A stretch of DNA of 64,000 nt from an uncultured Bacteroidales bacterium (GTDB lineage: Bacteria > Bacteroidota > Bacteroidia > Bacteroidales > F082), in the NCBI GenBank assembly GCA_900317155.1, contig ONFO01000022.1:22234-86233 (forward strand), given 5' to 3'. A program made the position numbers and the translations under genes. The notes under the pieces were generated by a model. The model was not told where the DNA came from and searched no databases. It was given only the letters and a program-made list of their open reading frames with translations. Of the stretch, positions 52,401 to 60,190 are shown in pieces (within the stretch, counting starts at the first letter, position 1; the number at the start of each line of letters is the position of its first letter).

Positions 52401-52622
52401 TGGACTACGATTCTTGAAGCCAATGGAGCTGTCTTCTTGCCCAAAACAGTTGGCCGCGAAGGGACTTCAATAACCACTTACTGCAATTACTGGTCATCCA
52501 CTCATAGTACTATTAACCAAGCGTACTGTGTTTATTTTGCCAATTATATCGGTTATAGTAATTCTGTGAATGATCGAAGTACTGGAAATGTTGTTCGTTT
52601 GGTAAACCCTGTAAACAATTGA
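49467..52622 (+). CDS. BspA-like leucine-rich-repeat surface protein with FISUMP/C-type-lectin-like C-terminus
   Basis: 1051 residues with a signal peptide (1-24). Residues 60-185 are BspA-type (LRR_5) repeats: ANYAFYNCSGFTGTLTLPNTLVTIGNYAF and variants. Residues 195-385 form a beta domain also seen in the C25 protein. Residues 395-535 are a MAM/cleaved-adhesin-like domain (YGFEDPDEFDCW ... YLYLDNFNFEP), similar to the start of the protein at 60191. The last 220 residues resemble FISUMP domains (FSQGNLQYIG, WRTLTNDEWTYI, LILLPDNWD, NYWSSTHS, VVRLV), a fold used as variable target of diversity-generating retroelements. There is no T9SS type A tail. A surface adhesin is likely. Confidence 0.85.
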   Translation: MKNKVLHFLFLLLCTAGVTNLFAQSFNEGILNYTVNADGTTVTVKLKQGATSSGSLSIPSTVTYNDNTYTVTAIANYAFYNCSGFTGTLTLPNTLVTIGNYAFGSCNHFVGSLTIPNSVTTIGNSAFSYCSSFTGSLTIGSSVSSIGNEAFKNCTSLTSIMVYPESVPTMGTNVFLNVPTDIPVTVPSVSLADYQSASGWSDFTNMHCMETLTVYDGTTTKNTVPAYIFYFDDFTRSQFVIPAGELTEMMGTPISSMTFYTNSGNVPYTTVSPADVYLKEVDYTSISAYEPKSSATIVYSGFFDIESTDNGGKMTINFSTPFTYQGGNLLVGIENTVDVDYKNINFYGQTVNGASISGSNTTSLDNVQPTQRNFIPKTTFGFIPACDPKSLPYAYGFEDPDEFDCWTMLNCDDGSTISNSSAYEGQYGFGFHWNYTPPQYLISPKFDGTTGMNVSFFYKNASNDWPETFQVGYSTTTKSPNAFVWGEEVTANDQYTWQLYEKIFPTGTKYVAVKLTSSDEYYLYLDNFNFEPVFSSIFLTDGYWNDGDNWDIGEVPEEGSDVIIQADAVIPEGYTAYAWDVTLDGGSITVEDGGQLWHRTSDLVVTMKKNIVGYGNANNQDHYYLLASPFIEDIPVPTAMTSPGCDLYMFDESEPNAEWRNNRDTPIDELVQPYGYLFASPNDLELSLTGSTKMSGSYNLPNVHYYENPNNNFNGWYLLGNFLTCDVYIYRQDDDGEYIPMELMVYNEEGEKVTLSAGPISPMSAFFVKLTETTTIKYYYYPISYARPAGALKGKFTVNSNGDQVRFSQGNLQYIGSASTPYWKFADKQWETLGNNGQGSTNQNVDRDLFGWGTSGYDHGAVCYQPWSTSQTNSDYLVYNNRYSNLYNSTGKADWGYNAIRNGGNQENSGWRTLTNDEWTYIINGRNTPSGIRFALGSVNGVDGLILLPDNWDASTYTLNKTNDAYGGFYANTISATDWTTILEANGAVFLPKTVGREGTSITTYCNYWSSTHSTINQAYCVYFANYIGYSNSVNDRSTGNVVRLVNPVNN

Positions 52623-52628
52623 TTTCCC

Positions 52629-52795
52629 AATAAGTAGATGAACAAATATAGTTTACATAATAGACGCGAGACTGCGAGACTTTTTGACTATGACCATTGA
52701 CAATGACTATGACCATTTCCACGGGGATGCTAAGGTTTCAGCCCTTGGTTGAAGCGGTCATTGTCATAGTCACAAGTCATCGTCTCGAAGTCAAA
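52629..52795. repeat. Dispersed hairpin repeat, copy B
   Basis: Begins just after the BspA-like gene stop: AATAAGTAGATGAACAA, GTTTACATAATAGACGCGAG, then the GACTATGACCATTGAC arm, the spacer GCCCTTGGTTGAAG and the opposite arm TCATTGTCATAGTC. Compare copy A at 19892-20062. The following 52796-52970 is AT-rich with nothing recognised. Confidence 0.75.
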
Positions 52796-52971
52796 GGATA
52801 ATGCAGTTTAATTTTGAATAGTTACTTATAATAAAAGCGAACAAATTGAACTAATGAATAAACGAACAAAAATAGGACCCACCCTCCTCCCGCTCCGAAG
52901 GCGTTTCATCAAATATTCAATATTTTTTTCTCATTTTGTTTGTGTATATCAAATTTATCCTTACCTTTGAA

Positions 52972-52979
52972 GCCTCAAA
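52972..52979 (+). promoter_or_regulatory. Promoter -7 box for the small two-repeat secreted protein
   Basis: TACCTTTG, then GAAGCCTCAAAA, a leader word shared with the BspA-like gene. The start is 151 bp away; the leader 52980-53130 shows no other motif. Confidence 0.55.
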
Positions 52980-53130
52980 ACAACCCAAAATAACAGACAA
53001 AACGACTCAATAAAACACAAATCTATTTGAAACACAGAATATTACACTATACAACACTATGCTACTTCGTTGTTTGGGCTTGACAATAAAAACGCACACC
53101 TATTTAAATTAATAATTAAAACACCATATC

Positions 53131-53856
53131 ATGAAAACTAAATTATTGACAATTGCAACGATGGTTGCCCTCATGTTGGGGACCATGACAAAGGTGCAGG
53201 CTCAGGCTCCTTGCCTGCCGCAAATGCACGGACTTATTGAACACCAGAGCGCTTCGTGTGGCATCACACAGATGCTTGCCTTGACAACAGGCTGGAACTG
53301 GATAAGTCTGTCCATCGATACAGGTAATCCCATCGAAATGCTCCAGATGCTGGAGACAGCCTTGGGTGACAATGCTGTACAAATCCAATCGTTTGACGAC
53401 AACACCGAGTTTGATGGCGAAGAATGGTTTGGTGGTCTGGACGACACAGGCATCTCCAACGCACAGATGTATATGATTGAAGTCGTTAACGACTGCACGG
53501 TGGAGCTGCAAGGCCCGGCTGCCAATCCTACCAACTACCAAATCACCATTGAGCCCGGCCAATGGAACTGGATCGGATTCCCCTCCACGGTGGAACTGGG
53601 CATTGCTAATGCGCTCTCCGAATTCAATCCTGAAGAGGCAGACCAGATTCAAGCCGGTAATATCATGACCGAGTTCGACGGCGAGGAATGGTTCGGCGAT
53701 TTCGAGACACTTGTGCCTGGACAAGGTTACATGTACTACTCCAACAGCGATGAGACCAAGATTCTGGTCATCCAAACAGGTTCCAAGGCCCGTCGCACTT
53801 ACCCCAATTTTGGAAAGATTAATAAGCAACCTATTGAGATAGTGCCGACCCGTTAA
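53131..53856 (+). CDS. Secreted protein made almost entirely of the WNW/TEFDGEEWFG double module
   Basis: 241 residues: a signal peptide (1-25), a 23-residue linker with two cysteines (CLPQMHG ... SASCGITQM), then the double module (49-225). Half one has GWNWISLSID, ALGDNAVQIQSF, NTEFDGEEWFGG and NAQMYMI; half two has QWNWIGFP, ADQIQAG, MTEFDGEEWFGD and GQGYMYY. The halves are clearly homologous. The same module ends the C25 protease (54134) and the large protein at 60191, which follow on the same strand. Its function is unknown; it could be a surface anchor, a partner of those proteins or a substrate-binding unit. Confidence 0.85.
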   Translation: MKTKLLTIATMVALMLGTMTKVQAQAPCLPQMHGLIEHQSASCGITQMLALTTGWNWISLSIDTGNPIEMLQMLETALGDNAVQIQSFDDNTEFDGEEWFGGLDDTGISNAQMYMIEVVNDCTVELQGPAANPTNYQITIEPGQWNWIGFPSTVELGIANALSEFNPEEADQIQAGNIMTEFDGEEWFGDFETLVPGQGYMYYSNSDETKILVIQTGSKARRTYPNFGKINKQPIEIVPTR

Positions 53857-53894
53857 GTAATATCTTAGGTCAAACATCTTACACAACATGATAT

Positions 53895-53926
53895 GGAGCC
53901 CACGGTGTGCCGTGGGCTCCTATTTT
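53895..53926 (+). terminator. Rho-independent terminator
   Basis: GGAGCCCACGG and CCGTGGGCTCC pair over a TGTG loop (53895-53920), followed by TATTTTG, 38 bp after the stop at 53856. Confidence 0.8.
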
Positions 53927-54054
53927 GTCACACACCGATTCGCTTATAGAGCCCTTCCCTTGGGGTTATAATCATTCATAAATACATAATAACCAAATAG
54001 CTATACACTTTTTTATTTTTTTTGCTTATTAATCCAATTGTTTTTATCTTTGCT

Positions 54055-54062
54055 GCCAAATC
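54055..54062 (+). promoter_or_regulatory. Promoter -7 box for the C25 protease gene
   Basis: TATCTTTG, 71 bp upstream of the ATG at 54134. Confidence 0.55.
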
Positions 54063-54133
54063 TTGAAGCTGGATTTGCATATTGAGATTGTATTTCAAAA
54101 AACCAAATATTGTCATTTTTTAAAACTACTGTT

Positions 54134-57100
54134 ATGAGGAGATTTTTACAAACCATGGTTCTCATTGCGGTGATTGCTATGTCGACAAGTCTCGCAATGG
54201 CACAGACCTTTACTTATCCGGTAAAGGGCAAACAAGGTTTCTCATTGTCAGAGAAAACCAGAGATGGGCTGCATGTTAGCTACAACTTGGGCCAGTTCAC
54301 CTTGAGCCCACTTAACTATCGAGGTGAGAGCATGTCAGAAATCAGTATTTCAGGCATGGTCTTGCCCAACAATGAAGGTTGTCCTAACTTGCCAGTGGAG
54401 AGTCGCCTGTTGGCGGTTCCACAAGGGGCAAATGCACAACTAAATGTTGTCAATGTTGAGAGCGAGATCGTACGGAATGTGGATATCGCACCCGCCTTAC
54501 GCATCCAAGCCGAAAACGAGGAACCTGAATTCAATTATGTGAAAAACCGGGAGGTTTATTCGAAAAATGCTTTTTATCCCGAACAACCTTTCACAATTGA
54601 AAGGACGTCTATTCGTGGCGTTGATGTCGTTGCGGTTTCGGTTTCACCTTTCCAGTATAACCCGGTGACCAAGGAACTGAAGGTGTACACCAACATCGAG
54701 CTGTCGGTAAACTACGAAGGCGGCAACGGGCATTTTGGTGACGACCGTCTGCGCTCACCTTATTGGGATCCCATCCTCGCCGCTGAGCTGATGAACTACG
54801 ATCAGTTGCCCGTCATCGACTACGCCGCCCGTATGCAACAATGGTTGCGCGATGAGGCCGATGGTGCCGAATACCTCATCATCACGCCCAACAATGACGG
54901 CTGGGCAGAGTATGCCAACCAACTGAAGGACTACCGCACGCGCCAAGGCATCCTCACCAAAGTGTATCGCCTTGATGAACTGCCTGCCTCCACTACGGAT
55001 GAAATGAAGGCTTGGTTCCACAACGCCTATAACACTTGGACGATACCGCCTGTCGCCATTTTGCTGTTTGGCGACCATAACTCTAACATGGCTGAGGGTA
55101 TTCCAGCCGAATACACCTACCACTCATCAACCTATGGCAACTGCATCACCGACAATGGCTATGCTGATGTCACTGGCGATAACCTGCCCGATATTGTGTT
55201 TTCGCGCCTTGTGGCTGCCAATGCCACGGAAGCCCAAATGATGGTGAGCAAGCAAATAGAATACGAGTATTCCAATCCCAACATGGATGCATCCACCTAC
55301 GACCACCCCATCACCGCCTTAGGATGGCAAACCGTGCGTTGGTTCCAAATCTGTTCGGAAGTCGTGGGAGGCTATTGGAGAAACCAAGGGAAACATCCTG
55401 TTCGTATCAACGAAATCTATGATGGCACGCCTGGTGATATCTGGTCGTCTAACCAAAACACGGCTACTGTTGTAGAATATTTTGGCCCCAACGGACAAGG
55501 TTACATTCCTGCCACCCCCAGTGAACTCGGAGGTTGGACAGGAGGTACCGGCACCCAAGTTGTCAATGCAGTAAACAGTGGTTCCATGTTGCTCCAACAC
55601 CGTGACCATGGCTATTATCAGGGATGGGGCGAACCCGACTTCAACAACAGCTATGTCAACCAAATGAACAATGTAGGCAAGATGACTTTTGTAAATACCA
55701 TCAATTGTCAGACAGGAGCCTTTGACTATAGTTCAAACTGTCTCATCGAAGCTTTCATGAGGCGCACTTACAATGGCCAAAATGCAGGTGCTGTGGGCTG
55801 TATTGGACCTACACAGACCTCTTATTCGTTCGTCAACGATACATACGTTTGGGGATTGATGGATCAATATGACCCCAATTTCCTTCCCGATTACGGCCCA
55901 TACGCCAGCTACGAGGGCAACTGGCAACCTGCATTCGGTAATGTCGCAGGAAAGTATTTCCTTCAACAAAGCTCATGGCCATACAACTCCAGCGATAAAG
56001 CCATCACCCACAAGATGTTCACCGCCCACTGCGATGCTTTCTTGAGACTTTACACACAAGTGCCCAGGACAATGAATGTTGTACACTCCTCTGCAGTTGT
56101 GGCTGGTTATGGTGCTGTAACGGTTTCGGCACCGGAAGGATGCACGATCAGCTTAGTGAAAGCTAATCTTGACGGAGGTTGGGACATTATTGCTGTGGCA
56201 ACGGCTACAGGTAGCTCGCAAACAGTCGAGTTTGAGCCTCAAGTGCCGCCTACAGTTATTAATATAGTGGTTACGGGTCAAGACTATCTTCGTTATGAAG
56301 ACACCATTGAGGTGGTGCCGGCGGATGGATCATACATTGTGGTGGATAGCTATACTCCCAATGCCACTCCTGTCAATCAGCAAACTTCGCTTAGCGTGAA
56401 TTTCAAGAATGTTGGATTGGATGCCACGTCAGGTACAACTTCTGTAACCATTAATTCGACTGACGACAGACTGACCATTATTGACGGAACAGGTCAATTT
56501 GGTGCACTGGGCAGCAATCAAGTCGTTTCGTTGGAAAACGAATTCAGCTTCATCATTGCACAAGATGTTCCCGACAATACAAAATTCCACCTCAATGTCA
56601 CCATGACTTGTGGAGGTGACACTTGGACAGGCATATTGTCCATCACGGCTAACCAAGCTGTACTGGAATACGTCGGTGTGTCATGGCCAGAGATTTTCAA
56701 CCCAGGAGAGACCATGACCGTCACAGCCACTTTCAGGAACAAAGGTCACTATATGGCTACCAATGCTGTTGCCCACATCGCTTCTTCAAGCCCTTATGTC
56801 AGTTTCGCCAGCAACAACTACACGGTAGGTACTTTAGAGGTTGGTGAGCAAGTTGAATGCACATTCAATGTGAATGTTGCATCTGGCTGTCCTGAATCTG
56901 AGCAGTTGCCCTTCACTTTCACTTTGAATGCTGACGGCGGCATGGTCGCTGAAGGTTCGGTGGTTCTGAAAAACACCATTATCGCAACTGCGGCAAATCC
57001 AGAGGAAGGCGGTACACTTTCTGGAGCTGGAAAATATGTTCCAGGTTCAACTTGTACTATCACCGCAACAGCAAATGATGGTTATGTTTTTGTGAGGTGG

Positions 57101-59947
57101 ACATTGAATGGCAATGTGGTTTCGGGCCTTTCCACTTATAGTTTCACAGTGACATCTGATGCAGAATATGTGGCCGAATTTGAATGGGTCACGCAGGGCA
57201 TTGCCATTGGCGACGCAGCTATGTCAGATGGTTATCTTCCTAGTTATTCCTTCTATAATTACACTTTGTCACAGCAAATTTATACCACTGACGAAATCGG
57301 AACGGCATGTGAAATTGCAAGTATAGCCTTCTTCAACGCAGGTTCACAGAAAACCCGTTCCTATACAATTTACATGACCCATACCGACAAGTCCACTTTC
57401 GAGAATGCCAACGATTGGATCAATGTCACTGAGGAAGATATGGTATATAGCGGAAGTGTCACCATGATGGCTAACAGATGGACAACGGTTTTCTTTGACA
57501 CTCCTTTTTACTACAATGGCACCTCCAACCTTGCCCTTATTGTAGATGACAACACGGGCTCTTGGTCAAGTGGAATGTCCTGTAGAGTGTTTGGCACTTC
57601 TGGTAGTCAGGCCATCCGCATTTACAGCGATAACACCAATTATGATCCCTATAATCCTTCGGGATATAATGGAACCCTTATGTCTGTGAAAAACCAAATT
57701 ATCCTCGGCATACCTTATACCATTACTGCATCTGCCAATCCTGCCGAATATGGCACGGTGAGTGGCGCTGGTCATTATGCCTATGGAGCGCCATGCACTT
57801 TGACAGCCATACCCAATGATGGCTACTACTTCGTCAATTGGACAGAAGATGGCACGGTGGTTTCATACGACATCAACTACTCCTTTACCGTTAGCGGAGA
57901 CAGAAATTTGGTGGCCAACTTTGTTGAAGAAGGCGCTATGTGCAGGGTGTATTTCGATTTGCACGACTCCTTTGGCGACGGATGGAATGGTAATTACTTG
58001 GTCGTTGACTTCGGTGATGGCCATTCCGAACAGTTCACCATTACAAGTGGTTCATCGGCTTCCTATTATCGATTGCTCGAAACCGGTAGCAACATTACCT
58101 TGACATGGATTGCTGGCTCATGGATAAACGAATGTTCTTTCGACATCAGGTTTGAAAACGACGTTCCGATATACCATGGTGCGAATCTCAGTGCCAGTTT
58201 CCAACATGAACTTACTATTGATTGTGAAAATGCCTATACCCCAGTCTCCATTTCTGTAGCTGCCAATCTCGAAGAAGCCGGTATTGTTGCTGGTGGTGGT
58301 GTCTATGAGCCTGGCACCGTTGTCAACCTGAAAGCCACCCCCTATGTGGGCTACCGCTTCGTCAACTGGACCAAGAACGGCACTATGGTTTCCACCAATC
58401 GCGCTTACAGTTTCACTGTGACGGAAGATGGCGATTTCGTGGCCAATTTCGCTGAACTTTCACAGTCACTGCAGGTCGTGGCTCAATACTATCCCGATGC
58501 AACCAACTCCAATAGCCAATATGTGAAAGTTAGCTGGGCGAGTTCTGCATCATCGGCCCTTGATTCTGGTACATCATCCGACCGCTCCACCTACTGTATC
58601 TATCGCGCCTTCTGTGACGGTAGCGGACAGCAAATGATTGCCGAAAACGTAACCGGTAACCAATACATTGATACCGAATGGGCTACATTGCCCCCAGGCA
58701 ACTACGCCTATGGCGTCAGCCTCATGGATGGCAAAGGCCAAGTGAGCGAAATCCATTGGAACAATTCTGTTGCGACAGACGACAACCAAATCATCAACCT
58801 TTCGGATTATGTCAGTCCACTGGCCAACCTCAGTAATCCTGACGAGCCCTCAAGGGTGAACTTCGAAGACGGCTGGTTCTATTACGACAACGGTACTATT
58901 TCCACAAATGTCGGCATGTTGAGTGGTACAATGTACTGGGGCATCATGATACCTGCGGCCAATCTCCTTCCCAATGCTGGTAATAATCTGACAAAAGTGG
59001 CCTTATATACTACATATTCAGGTGCCACCACGCTGAGCATTTATCTGGGTGGTGACACGGCACCTGCTGGAGACCCCGTTGTTGTCCAAGATTTTGATAT
59101 GCTTGGAAACAGAAGCTTTATGGAGATTGACCTGAACGATCCAATACCCATCGATGGCACTCAGAACCTATGGATTACTTTCTTTAACCAAACTACGTCC
59201 TTCCCTGCCGCTACATGCGGCAACATGGGCGAACCTAACGGAAGCTGGTTAAGTTCTACCGGCTCATATTGGTCTACTTCATCTAGTTACACTTGGATGA
59301 TCCGCGCTTTTGTTGAAGACGGGGGTAATGCCATCAGCTGGTCTAACCGCATTGGGAAACCCATCGTATTGAATGAAGGCTGGAACTGGTTCAGTACATA
59401 TATCGAGGTGGACGACCCCGTTGCCATGCTTGACATGTTGAAAGCAGGATTGGGCAATAATGCCACCGAAATCCAATCGTTTAACAACAACACGGAGTTT
59501 GACGGTGAAGAATGGTTCGGTGGATTGGACGACATCGGTATTTCAAACGAACAGATGTATATGATTCTGGTCGATTCCGACTGTACGGTTGAGTTGTCAG
59601 GCATACCTGCCAACCCTGCCAACCATGAAATCGCCATCAATCCTGGCTGGAATTGGATCGGATTCCCCTGCGCCATGGAATTGAACGTCTCAGATGCCCT
59701 TGCCAACTTCCAAGCCGAAGAGGAAGACATGATTCAAATCAGCGAAAGCATGATCGAGTTCGACGGCGAGGAATGGTTCGGTGATTTTGAGACCTTGGTT
59801 CCCGGACAAGGCTACATGTACTATTCCAACAGCACCGAGCCTAAGACCTTAATCATCTCAACAGGAGCCAAGATGCATCGTGCCTATCCCAATTCCGGAA
59901 AGCTCCCGAAGCAAGTGAAAAAGGCGAAACCTACCGATGGTAACTAA
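54134..59947 (+). CDS. Giant C25 (gingipain-type) cysteine protease with Big-repeat modules and WNW double module
   Basis: 1937 residues from the ATG at 54134 (a TTG at 54110 would precede the signal peptide). After the signal peptide comes a gingipain propeptide-like region (about 30-240) and the C25 catalytic domain (about 240-620). His492 in HRDHG and Cys525 in INCQTG form the likely dyad; their 33-residue spacing equals that of RgpB. Then come about 300 residues of beta domains, three Listeria-Bacteroides-type repeats (VRWTLNGNVVSG, VNWTEDGTVVS, VNWTKNGTMVS) interleaved with other beta domains, and the WNW double module (about 1740-1925) in place of a T9SS type A domain. It should act as an extracellular endopeptidase; specificity is unknown. 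Confidence 0.88.
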   Translation: MRRFLQTMVLIAVIAMSTSLAMAQTFTYPVKGKQGFSLSEKTRDGLHVSYNLGQFTLSPLNYRGESMSEISISGMVLPNNEGCPNLPVESRLLAVPQGANAQLNVVNVESEIVRNVDIAPALRIQAENEEPEFNYVKNREVYSKNAFYPEQPFTIERTSIRGVDVVAVSVSPFQYNPVTKELKVYTNIELSVNYEGGNGHFGDDRLRSPYWDPILAAELMNYDQLPVIDYAARMQQWLRDEADGAEYLIITPNNDGWAEYANQLKDYRTRQGILTKVYRLDELPASTTDEMKAWFHNAYNTWTIPPVAILLFGDHNSNMAEGIPAEYTYHSSTYGNCITDNGYADVTGDNLPDIVFSRLVAANATEAQMMVSKQIEYEYSNPNMDASTYDHPITALGWQTVRWFQICSEVVGGYWRNQGKHPVRINEIYDGTPGDIWSSNQNTATVVEYFGPNGQGYIPATPSELGGWTGGTGTQVVNAVNSGSMLLQHRDHGYYQGWGEPDFNNSYVNQMNNVGKMTFVNTINCQTGAFDYSSNCLIEAFMRRTYNGQNAGAVGCIGPTQTSYSFVNDTYVWGLMDQYDPNFLPDYGPYASYEGNWQPAFGNVAGKYFLQQSSWPYNSSDKAITHKMFTAHCDAFLRLYTQVPRTMNVVHSSAVVAGYGAVTVSAPEGCTISLVKANLDGGWDIIAVATATGSSQTVEFEPQVPPTVINIVVTGQDYLRYEDTIEVVPADGSYIVVDSYTPNATPVNQQTSLSVNFKNVGLDATSGTTSVTINSTDDRLTIIDGTGQFGALGSNQVVSLENEFSFIIAQDVPDNTKFHLNVTMTCGGDTWTGILSITANQAVLEYVGVSWPEIFNPGETMTVTATFRNKGHYMATNAVAHIASSSPYVSFASNNYTVGTLEVGEQVECTFNVNVASGCPESEQLPFTFTLNADGGMVAEGSVVLKNTIIATAANPEEGGTLSGAGKYVPGSTCTITATANDGYVFVRWTLNGNVVSGLSTYSFTVTSDAEYVAEFEWVTQGIAIGDAAMSDGYLPSYSFYNYTLSQQIYTTDEIGTACEIASIAFFNAGSQKTRSYTIYMTHTDKSTFENANDWINVTEEDMVYSGSVTMMANRWTTVFFDTPFYYNGTSNLALIVDDNTGSWSSGMSCRVFGTSGSQAIRIYSDNTNYDPYNPSGYNGTLMSVKNQIILGIPYTITASANPAEYGTVSGAGHYAYGAPCTLTAIPNDGYYFVNWTEDGTVVSYDINYSFTVSGDRNLVANFVEEGAMCRVYFDLHDSFGDGWNGNYLVVDFGDGHSEQFTITSGSSASYYRLLETGSNITLTWIAGSWINECSFDIRFENDVPIYHGANLSASFQHELTIDCENAYTPVSISVAANLEEAGIVAGGGVYEPGTVVNLKATPYVGYRFVNWTKNGTMVSTNRAYSFTVTEDGDFVANFAELSQSLQVVAQYYPDATNSNSQYVKVSWASSASSALDSGTSSDRSTYCIYRAFCDGSGQQMIAENVTGNQYIDTEWATLPPGNYAYGVSLMDGKGQVSEIHWNNSVATDDNQIINLSDYVSPLANLSNPDEPSRVNFEDGWFYYDNGTISTNVGMLSGTMYWGIMIPAANLLPNAGNNLTKVALYTTYSGATTLSIYLGGDTAPAGDPVVVQDFDMLGNRSFMEIDLNDPIPIDGTQNLWITFFNQTTSFPAATCGNMGEPNGSWLSSTGSYWSTSSSYTWMIRAFVEDGGNAISWSNRIGKPIVLNEGWNWFSTYIEVDDPVAMLDMLKAGLGNNATEIQSFNNNTEFDGEEWFGGLDDIGISNEQMYMILVDSDCTVELSGIPANPANHEIAINPGWNWIGFPCAMELNVSDALANFQAEEEDMIQISESMIEFDGEEWFGDFETLVPGQGYMYYSNSTEPKTLIISTGAKMHRAYPNSGKLPKQVKKAKPTDGN

Positions 59948-59974
59948 TTCTTAATTAATGAGAAGTATTACTGA

Positions 59975-60006
59975 AGCCCGCAGCATGCTGCGGGCTTTTT
60001 TATTTA
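59975..60006 (+). terminator. Rho-independent terminator
   Basis: AGCCCGCAGCATGCTGCGGGCT is a 22-bp perfect palindrome (59975-59996), followed by TTTTTTATTT, 27 bp after the protease stop. Confidence 0.85.
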
Positions 60007-60077
60007 TCAATAGGTGAGATAAAAGATATTTTTTTCCCTTTTTTTTCATTTTTTTTCTCCATTTAAAAAAAAAGCCC

Positions 60078-60085
60078 TATTTTTG
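60078..60085 (+). promoter_or_regulatory. Promoter -7 box for the last gene
   Basis: TATTTTTG, 105 bp upstream of the ATG at 60191. Confidence 0.5.
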
Positions 60086-60190
60086 GCCGTTTAATAGTAT
60101 GCAATAATTATCTCATTATAACTCAACTACTTAACAATCAACAAGTTAATACCGACTAATTCACTTAATACTAACTAAATTCAAATCATC

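Noticed and set aside
49467-52622. A complete diversity-generating retroelement
   Set aside because: Only a target-like tail is seen; no reverse transcriptase, accessory gene or template repeat lies within 64 kb.
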